A DNA stretch of 64,000 bases from Bacteriovoracaceae bacterium (GTDB lineage: Bacteria > Bdellovibrionota > Bacteriovoracia > Bacteriovoracales > Bacteriovoracaceae). The stretch is taken from positions 1 to 64,000 of the forward strand of contig JAIEMA010000021.1 of NCBI GenBank assembly GCA_019752535.1, given 5' to 3'. Of the stretch, positions 16,209 through 24,984 are shown in pieces. The notes beneath the pieces were generated by a model. It saw only the letters and a program-made list of their open reading frames with translations. It made no database searches and was not told the DNA's origin. The stretch's first letter is position 1. Each line of letters opens with the position of its first letter. The position numbers were made by a program, and so were the translations under genes.

Positions 16209-16297
16209 TTGCCTCTATCTTTTTTACATACTTAAAACGCATTTGTTTTTTTTCATGTTATGTACCTCACCGGTTTCTTTTAAATCCCGGAGGACAG

Positions 16298-17107
16298 ATG
16301 AAAAAAACTCTTTTAGCAGCTCTCGCACTGATCGCTGCGGCCCCTTCTGCATTTGCTTACACTTGTCGTGTTGATATGGTGGATATGCGTGGACGCTTAC
16401 TCGATACGTTCTACGGACGTGAAGACTACAATGGCATGTGCCGTGATGGTCTTCGTGATTGTAACCGTGAGCTTCGTATCCGTGGGATGAATCCAGGTGT
16501 GAACGGTCGTTGTGTTTTAAATAACAACACACCAGTGCCGAACCCTTACCCGAACCCAAATCCTTATCCGAATCCAAACCCGAATCCGTATCCTAATCCG
16601 AACCCGTATCCAAATCCGCGTATGGATTTAGATGTGTCTTTGATTGTTGAAAACCAATTGGTAGTTCTTCATGGCTACTCAAATGGCGATATCTTTAATC
16701 AGTGTATGTCAGCAAACATGCCATTTGGCTCTGTTGATGAAATGACAATGGTGACTAATAACTCACGCGTTCGTCGTTTAACAACATCGGGCTGGTGGTC
16801 TAATCGCCAAGACATTTGTAACGTTGTGATGCAGAACCTTGACCTTACAGGTAACCCTGGCCGCACTTATATTCAGGCTTACGGGTCTTTTGAAAACCGT
16901 GCGTTCAACATCAATGCATCAACTAAAGCGGAAGCGCTTTCACAATGCTTTGATGCTTACAGAGCGACTGGGCTTAGCACTTCTGATGAACTCACAATTG
17001 GGGTAGGTAATGCTCCAATGAGAAGAATTACAACAAGCGGCTGGTGGAATAACTCTGGCATGGTTTGTAATGAAGTGATGAAAGCGATCGACGCTGTTAT
17101 CTTCTAA
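16298..17107 (+). CDS. Secreted protein with PN/PY repeat linker and duplicated Cys domain
   Basis: 269 residues. Signal peptide MKKTLLAALALIAAAPSAFA. Residues 21-78 have several cysteines. Residues 81-107 are a pure Pro-Asn/Pro-Tyr linker made of PNPYPNPN-type units, matched by a degenerate tandem repeat in DNA at about 16541-16620. The rest holds two related modules of some 75 residues, each ending in a near-identical motif: RRLTTSGWWSNRQDICNVVM and RRITTSGWWNNSGMVCNEVM. Family not recognised. The stiff linker and twin domains suggest a periplasmic or surface binding protein. CGGAGGA precedes the ATG and a strong terminator follows. Confidence 0.85.
   Translation: MKKTLLAALALIAAAPSAFAYTCRVDMVDMRGRLLDTFYGREDYNGMCRDGLRDCNRELRIRGMNPGVNGRCVLNNNTPVPNPYPNPNPYPNPNPNPYPNPNPYPNPRMDLDVSLIVENQLVVLHGYSNGDIFNQCMSANMPFGSVDEMTMVTNNSRVRRLTTSGWWSNRQDICNVVMQNLDLTGNPGRTYIQAYGSFENRAFNINASTKAEALSQCFDAYRATGLSTSDELTIGVGNAPMRRITTSGWWNNSGMVCNEVMKAIDAVIF
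16541..16620 (+). repeat. Degenerate tandem repeat encoding PNPY linker
   Basis: Short units of the type CCGAACCC / CCTTATCC / CCAAATCC in frame, giving alternating Pro-Asn and Pro-Tyr. Synonymous changes between units argue for selection on the protein. Confidence 0.8.
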
Positions 17108-17131
17108 AAGTTTTTTACCTGCAAAAATGAG

Positions 17132-17160
17132 AAGGGCCCCGAATGGGGCCCTTTTTTTTT
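17132..17160 (+). terminator. Intrinsic terminator after the PNPY protein gene
   Basis: Stem AAGGGCCCC / GGGGCCCTT around a GAAT loop, then an uninterrupted T-run that reaches the stop codon of the convergent gene at 17159. The core is the same as in the terminator at 9372. Confidence 0.93.
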
Positions 17161-18289
17161 ACTTCTGAACTGCGCCGCTTGTCGTACCAGCACTTGAGGC
17201 TTCACCAAAACTGTTCCCCATCGCCTGCCAGTTTTCATACATTTCACAACTGCCGACATACATTTGAAAGTTTTGAGAAGGTAAACCGTAACCACCCATC
17301 ATTCCCATGCCTGGATAGCCGCCTCCAATACCTAGGCCACCGAACTGTGAACTTCCAAAGGAGTTTGAACCACCGTAGCCGTAGCCTCCCATGTAGGGAT
17401 TATCATATCCCTTGAGAATTCCTTCTTTGATGAGTCGAGCTCTCTCATTGCCCACTTTCACAACATCATATTCATTACATTCTTCAATTTTTGCTCTGTG
17501 CTTCTCCCAAGCCGCTTTGACTTTAGAACATGACTCGGCATCGTAGAGAGAAGTGGATTCTACTTTATCCGTTTGTGAAGAAAAATATAAAGAGTCGACT
17601 TTGGTTGGAACGCATGCGCCCGAAACGATGCTGTAGGAATAGCTTGATCCTCGAGGGATCGTGAGAGGCATTTGATAAGCTGCTTGAGAATAGATCTGTC
17701 TGATCTGACTTTGAGTCTTAGCACTACGGGCCCATTCTTGTGAGCCAGATCTCACTTCTTCTGCTTTAAAGCCATTAATACCCAGTGCATTTAAATCATT
17801 ATCAGTGATCTTCGTGATCTCAACATTTCTTGGTGATCCACTTCCTGAGGGAACGCTAACACTCTCTGAAGAGCCTCCTCTTGAGCCTCCACCATATCCT
17901 CCGCCAACAATACCACCATAACCCCCGCCAAAGCTTCCACCCACATAGCCTCCGTTACCAGAAACCATTTTTCTCCAATCTGAAATTTCTTTGTCTGAAG
18001 GTCGATCCCCACCATTGGTGATTTTAATCACTCGACCTTGCTCATCTCTTTCAATTGTAATTTTTGAGTCACCCAAAGGTCCCCACATGCCAGAAGGGTT
18101 GGATTTTTTAGGTCCAAGAACCATTGTGGTTACTCGACCTTCAGTTTTTACTGATTTCGTTTGATAATACTCAGCCGCAGAAACTTTTCCATCAGCATCA
18201 ATTGAGATTTCAAATGGCTTTGGACAGCGAGAGTAATCGAGAGCAAAAGCAAAAGAGGGGATTGTTAAAAGTAGAGCAAATTTTTTCAT
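17159..18289 (-). CDS. Secreted glycine-rich protein of unknown function
   Basis: 376 residues from ATG 18289, chosen because the signal peptide (MKKFALLLTIPSFAFALDYS) then starts at residue 1 and an AAGGAG stands before it. Two Gly/Tyr-rich runs occur: about 125-150 (GGGYGGIVGGGYGGGSRGG) and near 300-350 (YMGGYGYGGSNSFG, GGLGIGGGYPGMG). Between them is a folded part with cysteines (SGACVPTKVDSLY, DAESCSKVKAAWEKH). It probably acts in the periplasm or on the surface. Its ribosome site lies in the loop of a 7-bp inverted repeat (18290-18308). Confidence 0.8.
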   Translation of the reverse strand: MKKFALLLTIPSFAFALDYSRCPKPFEISIDADGKVSAAEYYQTKSVKTEGRVTTMVLGPKKSNPSGMWGPLGDSKITIERDEQGRVIKITNGGDRPSDKEISDWRKMVSGNGGYVGGSFGGGYGGIVGGGYGGGSRGGSSESVSVPSGSGSPRNVEITKITDNDLNALGINGFKAEEVRSGSQEWARSAKTQSQIRQIYSQAAYQMPLTIPRGSSYSYSIVSGACVPTKVDSLYFSSQTDKVESTSLYDAESCSKVKAAWEKHRAKIEECNEYDVVKVGNERARLIKEGILKGYDNPYMGGYGYGGSNSFGSSQFGGLGIGGGYPGMGMMGGYGLPSQNFQMYVGSCEMYENWQAMGNSFGEASSAGTTSGAVQK

Positions 18290-18308
18290 GGCAGACTCCT
18301 TGTCTGCC
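18290..18308 (-). promoter_or_regulatory. Ribosome-site hairpin GGCAGAC-AAGGA-GTCTGCC
   Basis: A perfect 7-bp inverted repeat immediately upstream of ATG 18289 puts the Shine-Dalgarno AAGGA in a 5-base loop. It could control translation of the Gly-rich secreted protein, or be a protein-binding site. Confidence 0.6.
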
Positions 18309-18355
18309 AATATTATAAACCGTGAAATCTTAAGCGGGATGTCGGAAAAATTTGC

Positions 18356-19012
18356 TTAAAATTTCATCTCAGGTACATTCGCTGGAATCACTAATTCTGC
18401 TTCAGTTTTGGATTTGATTTCTTCCACGCTTACGCCAGGGGCGCGCTCAAGTAAATGAAACACCCCAGCTTCAAGCCTTAAGACCGCAAGATCAGTGACT
18501 ACAAGCTTCACGCAGTTGACGCCAGTTAAGGGGAGTGAACACTTCTTGAGTATTTTACTTGCTCCGTCTTTTGAGGCGTGTGACATGGCGACAATAATAT
18601 TGTCGGCCCCGGCGACAAGATCCATCGCTCCGCCCATGCCTTTAATGAGCTTGCCAGGAATCATCCACGAGGCGAGTGCTCCCGTGGAATCCACTTCAAA
18701 TGCACCAAGGACCGTGAGATCCACATGACCACCACGGATCATGGCAAAGGAGTCAGCAGACGAGAAGAAAGCGGCTCCTGGAATAACAGTCACAGTTTGT
18801 TTTCCTGCATTGATGAGATCCGCATCGATGGTTTCGTTAGTGGGAAATTCTCCCATGCCCAAAATTCCATTTTCCGATTGCAGCATCACACTCATGCCTT
18901 GAGGCACGAAGTTGGCCACCAGAGTGGGGATACCAATACCAAGATTCACGTAGTAGCCGTCTTTAATTTCACGAGCGATACGTTGAGCAATTTGTTCTCT
19001 AGATAATCCCAT
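18356..19012 (-). CDS. scoB: 3-oxoacid CoA-transferase subunit B
   Basis: 218 residues. The catalytic glutamate is E47 in [16 protein letters not shown], which forms the glutamyl-CoA thioester. [19 protein letters not shown] and [15 protein letters not shown] are family signatures. It moves CoA from succinyl-CoA to acetoacetate or similar acids. Subunit A is encoded two bases upstream. The opposite-strand neighbour is a short-chain fatty acid transporter, which fits uptake and activation of acetoacetate or butyrate. An AtoA identity (acetate as donor product) cannot be excluded from sequence. Confidence 0.93.
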   Translation of the reverse strand: MGLSREQIAQRIAREIKDGYYVNLGIGIPTLVANFVPQGMSVMLQSENGILGMGEFPTNETIDADLINAGKQTVTVIPGAAFFSSADSFAMIRGGHVDLTVLGAFEVDSTGALASWMIPGKLIKGMGGAMDLVAGADNIIVAMSHASKDGASKILKKCSLPLTGVNCVKLVVTDLAVLRLEAGVFHLLERAPGVSVEEIKSKTEAELVIPANVPEMKF

Positions 19013-19014
19013 AA

Positions 19015-19716
19015 TTATTTCCTCACCGTACGCTGTTCAATACGCTTTTCAAATTTTCCTTGGATGACTCTTGAAACATAGATCCCTGGAACTTGAATGA
19101 AGTTCGGATCCAATTCTCCGGGTTCTACGATTTCTTCGACTTCTGCGACCGTGATTTTTCCGGCCGTAGCGATCATTGGATTAAAGTTCATCGCCGTTTT
19201 TCTAAAAATTAAATTCCCGTAAGTATCCGCTTTCCACGCACGTACTAAAGAGAAATCAGCTTTTGGATACGAGTGCTCTAAAATATACGAGCGACCATTG
19301 ATGACTTTGATATCTTTTCCTTCACCGATCAGTGTTCCATAACCCGTGGCCGTGAAGAACGCCGGAATGCCGGCCCCAGTGGCACGAATTTTTTCCGCGA
19401 GAGTTCCTTGAGGGGTGAGTTCAATTTCTAGTGAGCCTTCAAGAACTTGCTTTTCAAAGAGAGCGTTTTCACCCACATAACTTGAAATCATTTTTTTGAT
19501 TTGTTTTTTCTCTAACAGAAGACCAAGACCGAAGCCATCGACGCCAGCATTATTAGAAATGCAGGTGAGACCTTTTTGTCCATGCTCATAAATCCATTTG
19601 ATCAACCCTTCAGGAATGCCACACAGACCGAAGCCTCCGACCATCAAGAGCATATCGTCACTAAGGCCTTTCATCGCCTCATCATAACTCTTCACCACTT
19701 TATTAAAGCCTTCCAT
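19015..19716 (-). CDS. scoA: 3-oxoacid CoA-transferase subunit A
   Basis: 233 residues. [17 protein letters not shown] is the glycine-rich CoA-binding signature. [20 protein letters not shown] and [11 protein letters not shown] also fit the family. It pairs with the subunit B gene two bases downstream to form the heteromeric transferase. It is divergent from atoE across 59 bp, a shared control region. Confidence 0.93.
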   Translation of the reverse strand: MEGFNKVVKSYDEAMKGLSDDMLLMVGGFGLCGIPEGLIKWIYEHGQKGLTCISNNAGVDGFGLGLLLEKKQIKKMISSYVGENALFEKQVLEGSLEIELTPQGTLAEKIRATGAGIPAFFTATGYGTLIGEGKDIKVINGRSYILEHSYPKADFSLVRAWKADTYGNLIFRKTAMNFNPMIATAGKITVAEVEEIVEPGELDPNFIQVPGIYVSRVIQGKFEKRIEQRTVRK

Positions 19717-19775
19717 ATATTCACCTCATTCAAGTGTGCTAACCTTAACATGTCACACCCTGGGAGAGAATACTG

Positions 19776-21077
19776 ATGAAGCAATTGATTGGCCGCTTTA
19801 CCACTTTATGTGAAAAGTTTTTGCCCGATGCACTCGGGTTTTGTTTGATTCTCACCGCTTTGGTCTTTGCCGCAGCGTGTGTTTTATCCCCTCATTCGCC
19901 TCTGAGCATCATTGGATTTTGGGGCGACTCTCTGTGGAGTTTAAACGCCTTTGCCTTTCAAATGAGCTTCGTCCTTCTCTCAGGCCACATGCTCGCTCAA
20001 GCCCCTCTTGTCGCTCGACGCTTAAATGCTCTGGCCCGTCTGCCTTCATCACCCGGTCAAGCGCTGATTCTTCTCTCCGTCGTGAGTCTCATCGCTTGCT
20101 GGCTTAATTGGGGCTTTGGTCTCATTGTCGCCGCACTCTTTGCCCGCGCTCTTGCTCAACGATTCCCACAAACCTCTTATGGTCTTATGCTCGCCACCGG
20201 TTATTCAGGTTTTATTATTTGGCACGCGGGCCTCTCCGCTTCTATACCGCTCTCGATTGCAGGCCAAGATAAAATCCTATTAAGTTTAAATTTTAATTCG
20301 ATTCCTTTAGGTGAGACGATCTTCTCTCCTGCGACGCTTATCCTCTGCGCACTTCTTTTGATTCTTTTCCCCCTTACAGCTTACTTGATGCGCGACTCAG
20401 GCGTTATTTCTGCGCCACCATTTGAAATGGATTCTCCCGTGACTAAAACTCGAGGCGTTGGTTTTAAGGGTTGGGTGGAGCACTCAAGAGTTCCTTTGCT
20501 TTTTTTTGTGATTTTAGCCTTTCTCTATCTCATCAATCTCATGAGAAGTGGAAAGTCGCCGGATATTAATTTTATTAATCTCCTCTTTTTTATGCTCTCC
20601 GCTCTTTTGCTAGGAAGTGTGAATCGCTTCTTAAATGCCTTGAGTGAAGCCGTGAAAAATGTCGGAGGCATCTTGATTCAATATCCTCTCTATGCGGGCA
20701 TCATGGGAATCATTCAAGGCTCGGGCCTTGGAGAGATGATCTCTTTTCAATTCGCAAATCTTGCCTCTGCTTCCACTTTTCCATTACTGACTTTCTGGTG
20801 CGCGGGCCTGGTGAATTTCTTCGTGCCTTCGGGAGGAGGGCAGTGGGTTGTTCAGGGGCCTGTGATGATGAAAGCCGCTCAAGAGTTGGGTGTACCAATT
20901 TCAAAAACTGCGATGTCGATTGCTTGGGGAGATGCATGGACGAATCTCGTGCAACCGTTTTGGGCGATTCCCTTGCTCTCCATGGCCAAGCTGCAGCTCA
21001 AGGATATTATGGGGCCATGTCTGATTTATTTTGCACTTAGTGGAGTACTTTTAAGTCTGGGGATTTATTTTTTGTAA
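19776..21077 (+). CDS. atoE: Short-chain fatty acid transporter AtoE
   Basis: 433 residues and about 10-12 membrane segments. Family marks: FLPDALGFCLILTALVF near the start, SLIACWLNWGFGLIVAALFA, and FFVPSGGGQWVVQGPVMMKA near residue 350, followed by SIAWGDAWTNLVQPFWAIPL. It should import short-chain fatty acids such as butyrate or acetoacetate. Divergent scoAB would then add CoA. The 3' end runs 41 bp into the convergent ceramidase-like gene. Confidence 0.93.
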   Translation: MKQLIGRFTTLCEKFLPDALGFCLILTALVFAAACVLSPHSPLSIIGFWGDSLWSLNAFAFQMSFVLLSGHMLAQAPLVARRLNALARLPSSPGQALILLSVVSLIACWLNWGFGLIVAALFARALAQRFPQTSYGLMLATGYSGFIIWHAGLSASIPLSIAGQDKILLSLNFNSIPLGETIFSPATLILCALLLILFPLTAYLMRDSGVISAPPFEMDSPVTKTRGVGFKGWVEHSRVPLLFFVILAFLYLINLMRSGKSPDINFINLLFFMLSALLLGSVNRFLNALSEAVKNVGGILIQYPLYAGIMGIIQGSGLGEMISFQFANLASASTFPLLTFWCAGLVNFFVPSGGGQWVVQGPVMMKAAQELGVPISKTAMSIAWGDAWTNLVQPFWAIPLLSMAKLQLKDIMGPCLIYFALSGVLLSLGIYFL

Positions 21078-21774
21078 GTTCAACATAGTGAAGCCAAATG
21101 GTGAACATCGCAACACCGGCCACGAGATGCCAGATCGCATGACCTTGAATCATATGATTTGTGGGAGAGCACCAAAGTCGTGATCCATCAGAGATTGAAA
21201 AACCAAACGCGACGATGAGCAGTCCAAGAGAAGCAAAGAGCCACTTGCGAGTCTGGGCGTGGGCCATCAATTCTGTCGCAATGATCACTAATCCAGCGAT
21301 GAGAATAATCATCTGGAATTTAATTTTTGAGATATACATCAGATGCAACAGAAGAGTGAGGATCAGTGAGTAGCTTAAGAAAAAAAGTGAAAGTTTAGAT
21401 TCTTGAAGCTTTTTGAGACGAATCAAATTCATCCCAATGCACCAACCGGTAAAGAGAAACATACCAAAAAAATCTAGAATCTGTGTCGGATAGAAATTCG
21501 AAGCATGATAAATGAGGCTTCCAGCACCCATGATAAAAATCACGACTGGATAACTTCTTAATCCACCTTGAAGCTGCTTTTTATAGAACTGCCAAATAAT
21601 GAGTGGAATTAAAATATAGAGTAGATTGGACCAAGTGTTGGCAGGCTCAGAGATGACTGCGCATAAAGTCTCTTCACACCATTTAATATTAGGAGCTCCT
21701 GTTTTGACTGTGATGTCATGCCAGAAGCATCCCGGTGCGTGCGGATTAGGATAAAGCTCGGTCCACAAAGCCAT
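21037..21774 (-). CDS. Ceramidase / CREST-superfamily membrane hydrolase
   Basis: 245 residues, about seven membrane segments. The metal-site residues of the CREST superfamily (alkaline ceramidase, PAQR) are visible: Ser and His in GAGSLIYHASN, Asp in ILDFFGMFLF, and H-x3-H in MIQGHAIWHLVAG near the C-terminus. IKWCEETL and SEPANTWSNLLYI match the alkaline-ceramidase N-terminal motifs. It probably cleaves the amide of ceramide or of another amide lipid. Its ATG overlaps the stop of the endonuclease gene by one base (TAATG). Sphingolipids are known in Bacteriovorax, so a native substrate is plausible; prey lipids are an alternative. Confidence 0.8.
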   Translation of the reverse strand: MALWTELYPNPHAPGCFWHDITVKTGAPNIKWCEETLCAVISEPANTWSNLLYILIPLIIWQFYKKQLQGGLRSYPVVIFIMGAGSLIYHASNFYPTQILDFFGMFLFTGWCIGMNLIRLKKLQESKLSLFFLSYSLILTLLLHLMYISKIKFQMIILIAGLVIIATELMAHAQTRKWLFASLGLLIVAFGFSISDGSRLWCSPTNHMIQGHAIWHLVAGVAMFTIWLHYVELTKNKSPDLKVLH

Positions 21775-22601
21775 TAAAAGTCTTTGATTGAATCGGCGAG
21801 CTCAGGGAAATCGATAAATGGATTACGAGTGAATTGATATTTTGAAATCTTATCATTTCTCTCCATCTCTTCTTTGTCGGCCGGATCATCTTTATGCCAT
21901 TCACGAAGTGTGGCTTCTTGATCAGCATCGATAGGCATTTGGTAGCGAACAGAGAAATAGAAGAGTGAGCGAGCGACGTTTCCGCGGTGTTGTGCTGGTG
22001 GTGTAAAGACCATGCCGCCATTTTCATTACTAATGTCACTTGGGCCACAGAGATCAACCATCTCCATTGCTTTGATGTTAGCTGGCATACCAAAAGGGAA
22101 ATTTCCTCTTACGCCATTAGCTTTTGAGTCCGAAGGGTAGAGGTGGTGAAGATCACTTTTCTGCATTTCTTTATTATAAGAGGGTGTGAACTTACTTTGA
22201 GGCCATGTGTGCTCAATGTTTACGATGTTGCCCATGCTTGAAACTTGGTCTGCGCTTTTATAGTAAACTTTCTTATTACAATAAACTTCCTGCACAAACA
22301 TTCCACCCGAGTCGCGCTCCATAAAAAGATCGCCAAACATAATAACTCTGGCGCGGCTATAGCCCACTGCCGAGTGCTGGTAGCAGTAAGAAGTTGAGCG
22401 GCAGCTTCCAATCTTATCAAATTGGCCGGCCTTAAATTGATGATCAGAATTTAAAATGGTGTAGAGCTTCTCTTTAAGGCCACTCGTTTCTTGAGTGGAA
22501 AAGTCTTCGCCGTAATAGGCAAGTCTACCTGAAACAGTCTGAGTTGGATCTTGGGCAAGAGCACTGAGAGAGACAACAAACATCAGGAGACAGCGAAGCA
22601 T
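21774..22601 (-). CDS. Secreted endonuclease I (EndA/NucM-like)
   Basis: 275 residues with signal peptide MLRCLLMFVVSLSALAQ. The nuclease core is NIEHTWPQSKF, with the catalytic His, followed by SDLHHLYPSDSKANGVRGNFPFG, the endonuclease I beta-beta-alpha-metal motif. Several cysteines (RSTSYCYQH, VYCNKKVYY, DLCGPSD) fit disulfides in the periplasm or outside. It should degrade DNA non-specifically, perhaps prey DNA or eDNA. It is translationally coupled to the downstream ceramidase-like gene. Confidence 0.92.
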   Translation of the reverse strand: MLRCLLMFVVSLSALAQDPTQTVSGRLAYYGEDFSTQETSGLKEKLYTILNSDHQFKAGQFDKIGSCRSTSYCYQHSAVGYSRARVIMFGDLFMERDSGGMFVQEVYCNKKVYYKSADQVSSMGNIVNIEHTWPQSKFTPSYNKEMQKSDLHHLYPSDSKANGVRGNFPFGMPANIKAMEMVDLCGPSDISNENGGMVFTPPAQHRGNVARSLFYFSVRYQMPIDADQEATLREWHKDDPADKEEMERNDKISKYQFTRNPFIDFPELADSIKDF

Positions 22602-22684
22602 GGATCATCCTTTGAAGTAATTGTGTAAAAACTCTAGGTTAGCGCCGGCAGCTTGTCATGACTTTTTTTAGGCTTCCTAAAGAT

Positions 22685-23290
22685 TTATTTTTCCTCAATG
22701 ATCTCAGTGGCTTGAGTGCTTTTTAGTGAGTAGTAATACAAAACTTTTTCTAATGCTTCGCGGAGCGCCAAGCTAATACGTAAGCGTTTTTGAAGAATTT
22801 CTGGATGGATATTCAAAAGTCTTAATGACCAATCTGACAAGAAAGGAATCTGTAATTCGATCATTTCAGCTTCTGCGGTTTTGAATCTCTCAGGATTTTC
22901 TGTTTTCAATTTTTTACAAACAGACAAACTTCCTGAGCCATCTTTTCTTCGAAAGCCTGAAACACCAAATTCGCGACAGATAGTAGGTCTCTGTCCATAC
23001 ATCGAACACTGGCCTAAGCTGCCATCACTGGAGTGACGTTGATAGAGAATACAAGTTTCTGGGGCCTCATTTAAAAGTGACTCATACAAGGCCTCGGCCT
23101 TATTTTCTTTATAAAGTTGCAAGGCCATAGGAAGCATTTCCAAAACGCTCGCCTCAACTGTAGGAGTCAGACAGCATTGCCCACAACCCGTAGGACAAGA
23201 GAGTCCAGAGCGCCTTTGTGCGAGAGAGAAGGTTTCTCCCATTTCTTTATAAAGCTCTTCTAGTTTTAAGCAAAATTCTTCAAGTTCCAT
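22685..23290 (-). CDS. YkgJ-family cysteine-cluster protein
   Basis: 201 residues. Cysteine pattern CPTGCGQCC near residues 31-39, then CILYQRHSSDGSLGQCSMYGQRPTIC: the YkgJ zinc- or iron-chelating cluster, with a conserved R-P-x-x-C after the second cysteine pair. Proteins of this family bind metal (likely an Fe-S cluster or zinc), and their role is largely unknown. A helical C-terminus follows. It is monocistronic, divergent from the RlmM-like gene. Confidence 0.82.
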   Translation of the reverse strand: MELEEFCLKLEELYKEMGETFSLAQRRSGLSCPTGCGQCCLTPTVEASVLEMLPMALQLYKENKAEALYESLLNEAPETCILYQRHSSDGSLGQCSMYGQRPTICREFGVSGFRRKDGSGSLSVCKKLKTENPERFKTAEAEMIELQIPFLSDWSLRLLNIHPEILQKRLRISLALREALEKVLYYYSLKSTQATEIIEEK

Positions 23291-23347
23291 CTCTCTTTTT
23301 TCTCCTATTCTCTTGACGAAGAAAAGGGGGGGAAGCGACTCTAACTT

Positions 23348-24142
23348 ATGGCATTTTTCTTTTGTTTAACAAATGAGGGGCTAGAGAAAGCCCTTAAGGC
23401 CGAAATGACGTCGCGGTTTCCATCGTGGCGCCTTGCCTTTTCAGCTCCCGGCTTTATTACCTATAAAGGGGATGGCCCCTGGCCCTCGCCTTATCTCGCT
23501 CGCCTTTGGGGCGAGTGTGTCGGGAAGGGTTCTGTTGAAGGTTGCACCACACTAGATCTTGGCCCTGTCGGTGTTTGGGCCGTGCATGTGCAAACACCTG
23601 CTCCATTATGGAAAGATCCCTTACAGCTCTCTCATCTTGAACTTCCAGCTGAAGCCCCATCAAGGGCCTGGCTTAAAGCCGAAGAGGCGATTGAGCTCTC
23701 AGGTCTTGATTTAAAAAGTGGGGATTCAGCGATTGAAGTGGGCTCCGCTCCGGGAGGAGCAGTCTATGCTCTGCTTAAAAGAGGATTGCATGTGCGCGCG
23801 GTTGATCCCGCTGTCATGGATGAGAGTCTCAAAGTTTTTCCGAATTATCGTCATATCAAAAAACCATTTCAAGAACTCACGCCCGAAGAAACGGAAGGAG
23901 TGGATTGGTGGTTTTCAGATTTAAATCTTGCTCCCGGCACTGTGCTCTCGCATGTGGGCCGCTTGTTGCGTGAAGTGAAAAAACCTAAAGCCCTCATCAT
24001 TACATTGAAGCTCGGCAAACCAGAAATGGCAGCAGAGGTTTCGCAGCACGAACAAAGAGTCAGGGAGTGGGGTTTTAGAAGAACGATGGTCCGTCTTCTT
24101 CCTTCCCATCATCAAGAAGTGGTCTTGATCGCCAAGCCATGA
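23348..24142 (+). CDS. FtsJ-like RNA 2'-O-methyltransferase (RlmM-like)
   Basis: 264 residues. The SAM site is SAIEVGSAPGGAVYALLKRG (about 128-147), followed by VRAVDPAVMD. VDWWFSDLNLAPG corresponds to the acidic motif IV, and ALIITLKLGKPE gives the catalytic lysine. RlmM methylates C2498 of 23S rRNA in enterobacteria; this protein is shorter (RlmM is about 360) and lacks most of its THUMP-like N-terminus, so the target may differ. It overlaps the next gene by four bases (ATGA). Confidence 0.82.
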   Translation: MAFFFCLTNEGLEKALKAEMTSRFPSWRLAFSAPGFITYKGDGPWPSPYLARLWGECVGKGSVEGCTTLDLGPVGVWAVHVQTPAPLWKDPLQLSHLELPAEAPSRAWLKAEEAIELSGLDLKSGDSAIEVGSAPGGAVYALLKRGLHVRAVDPAVMDESLKVFPNYRHIKKPFQELTPEETEGVDWWFSDLNLAPGTVLSHVGRLLREVKKPKALIITLKLGKPEMAAEVSQHEQRVREWGFRRTMVRLLPSHHQEVVLIAKP

Positions 24143-24984
24143 AAATTTTATTTTTATTTCTCTTTTCAACTTCGGCCCTCGCTCAAAGCTTTATTTGTCA
24201 CAGCTACCTCAATTCAACCTGTGAGCTTGAGTCTTGTCTCTTTGAGATTCCCGGCTACTCTGAACCCGTGAGTGTTTTAAAACCTAAAGTCATCAAATCG
24301 ATTCGACTCCACTTGCATGGATTTTCTGAAAAACTGGATGCGCAGGGAAATTCCTTAGGCCCTTTCAATGCGAGCTATGACTGGAATAATTTAAAATACA
24401 ACACTTGGGCTTTAGCAAAAGCGGCTTTTGAAGCAAGAAAACCTGATTCTACAGAGCTTATTTTTAAATCTTATGCGATGGAGAGTTCGAGCTGTCTTCA
24501 AGGCGAAATGATTGTGATCCCTCACTCAAGAGGGAAATGCACGACTTATAAATCTCTTTTTAAATCGCCTGATGACATGAGCCAATTTTTAGATAAGGTC
24601 AAATCTTTAAGCGAAACGAGATCTCAATTGCCGATTCATTTCTCTGCCCATAGTGGTGCTGGAGCAGTGGCCAAAATACTCTTTGAAACGGATTCATCCT
24701 TTGCTCAATCAGTTTCTAAAGTATCCTTGTACGATGCTTTTTATCAGGAAGGTGAGGCCGAAGCTTTACTTGCGTGGACGAACTCAAATTCCAAAAAATC
24801 TTTACGCGTGATGAATCTTGCTGGTGGCTCACCCTCTCGTTATGCAAAAGTTTTAGGGAGTGCAAGAGTACTGAGTAATGGATCCGTGATTACACCGATT
24901 GTAATTGAAAAAGCAGCGGGCCTTGATCACTGGCAACTGGTCAAACAATACTGGGTCGATCAAACCGTCGTCATGAAACCCTGA
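24139..24984 (+). CDS. Exported alpha/beta-hydrolase-like protein
   Basis: 281 residues with signal peptide MKILFLFLFSTSALAQS. A nucleophile-elbow-like motif, HFSAHSGAGAV (about 170-180), fits GxSxG with Ala at the first position. SIRLHLHGFSE could supply the oxyanion region, and H in GLDHWQLV near the C-terminus could be the catalytic His. Cysteines at the N-terminus (ICHSYLNSTCELESC) suggest disulfides. Likely a periplasmic esterase or lipase; the family is not recognised with certainty. It is coupled to the methyltransferase gene, with no obvious functional link, and overlaps the convergent oxidase by 25 bp. Confidence 0.65.
   Translation: MKILFLFLFSTSALAQSFICHSYLNSTCELESCLFEIPGYSEPVSVLKPKVIKSIRLHLHGFSEKLDAQGNSLGPFNASYDWNNLKYNTWALAKAAFEARKPDSTELIFKSYAMESSSCLQGEMIVIPHSRGKCTTYKSLFKSPDDMSQFLDKVKSLSETRSQLPIHFSAHSGAGAVAKILFETDSSFAQSVSKVSLYDAFYQEGEAEALLAWTNSNSKKSLRVMNLAGGSPSRYAKVLGSARVLSNGSVITPIVIEKAAGLDHWQLVKQYWVDQTVVMKP

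Noticed and set aside
16541-16620. Repeat array resembling CRISPR at first sight
   Set aside because: Units are short, in frame and without spacers; it is a coding tandem repeat.
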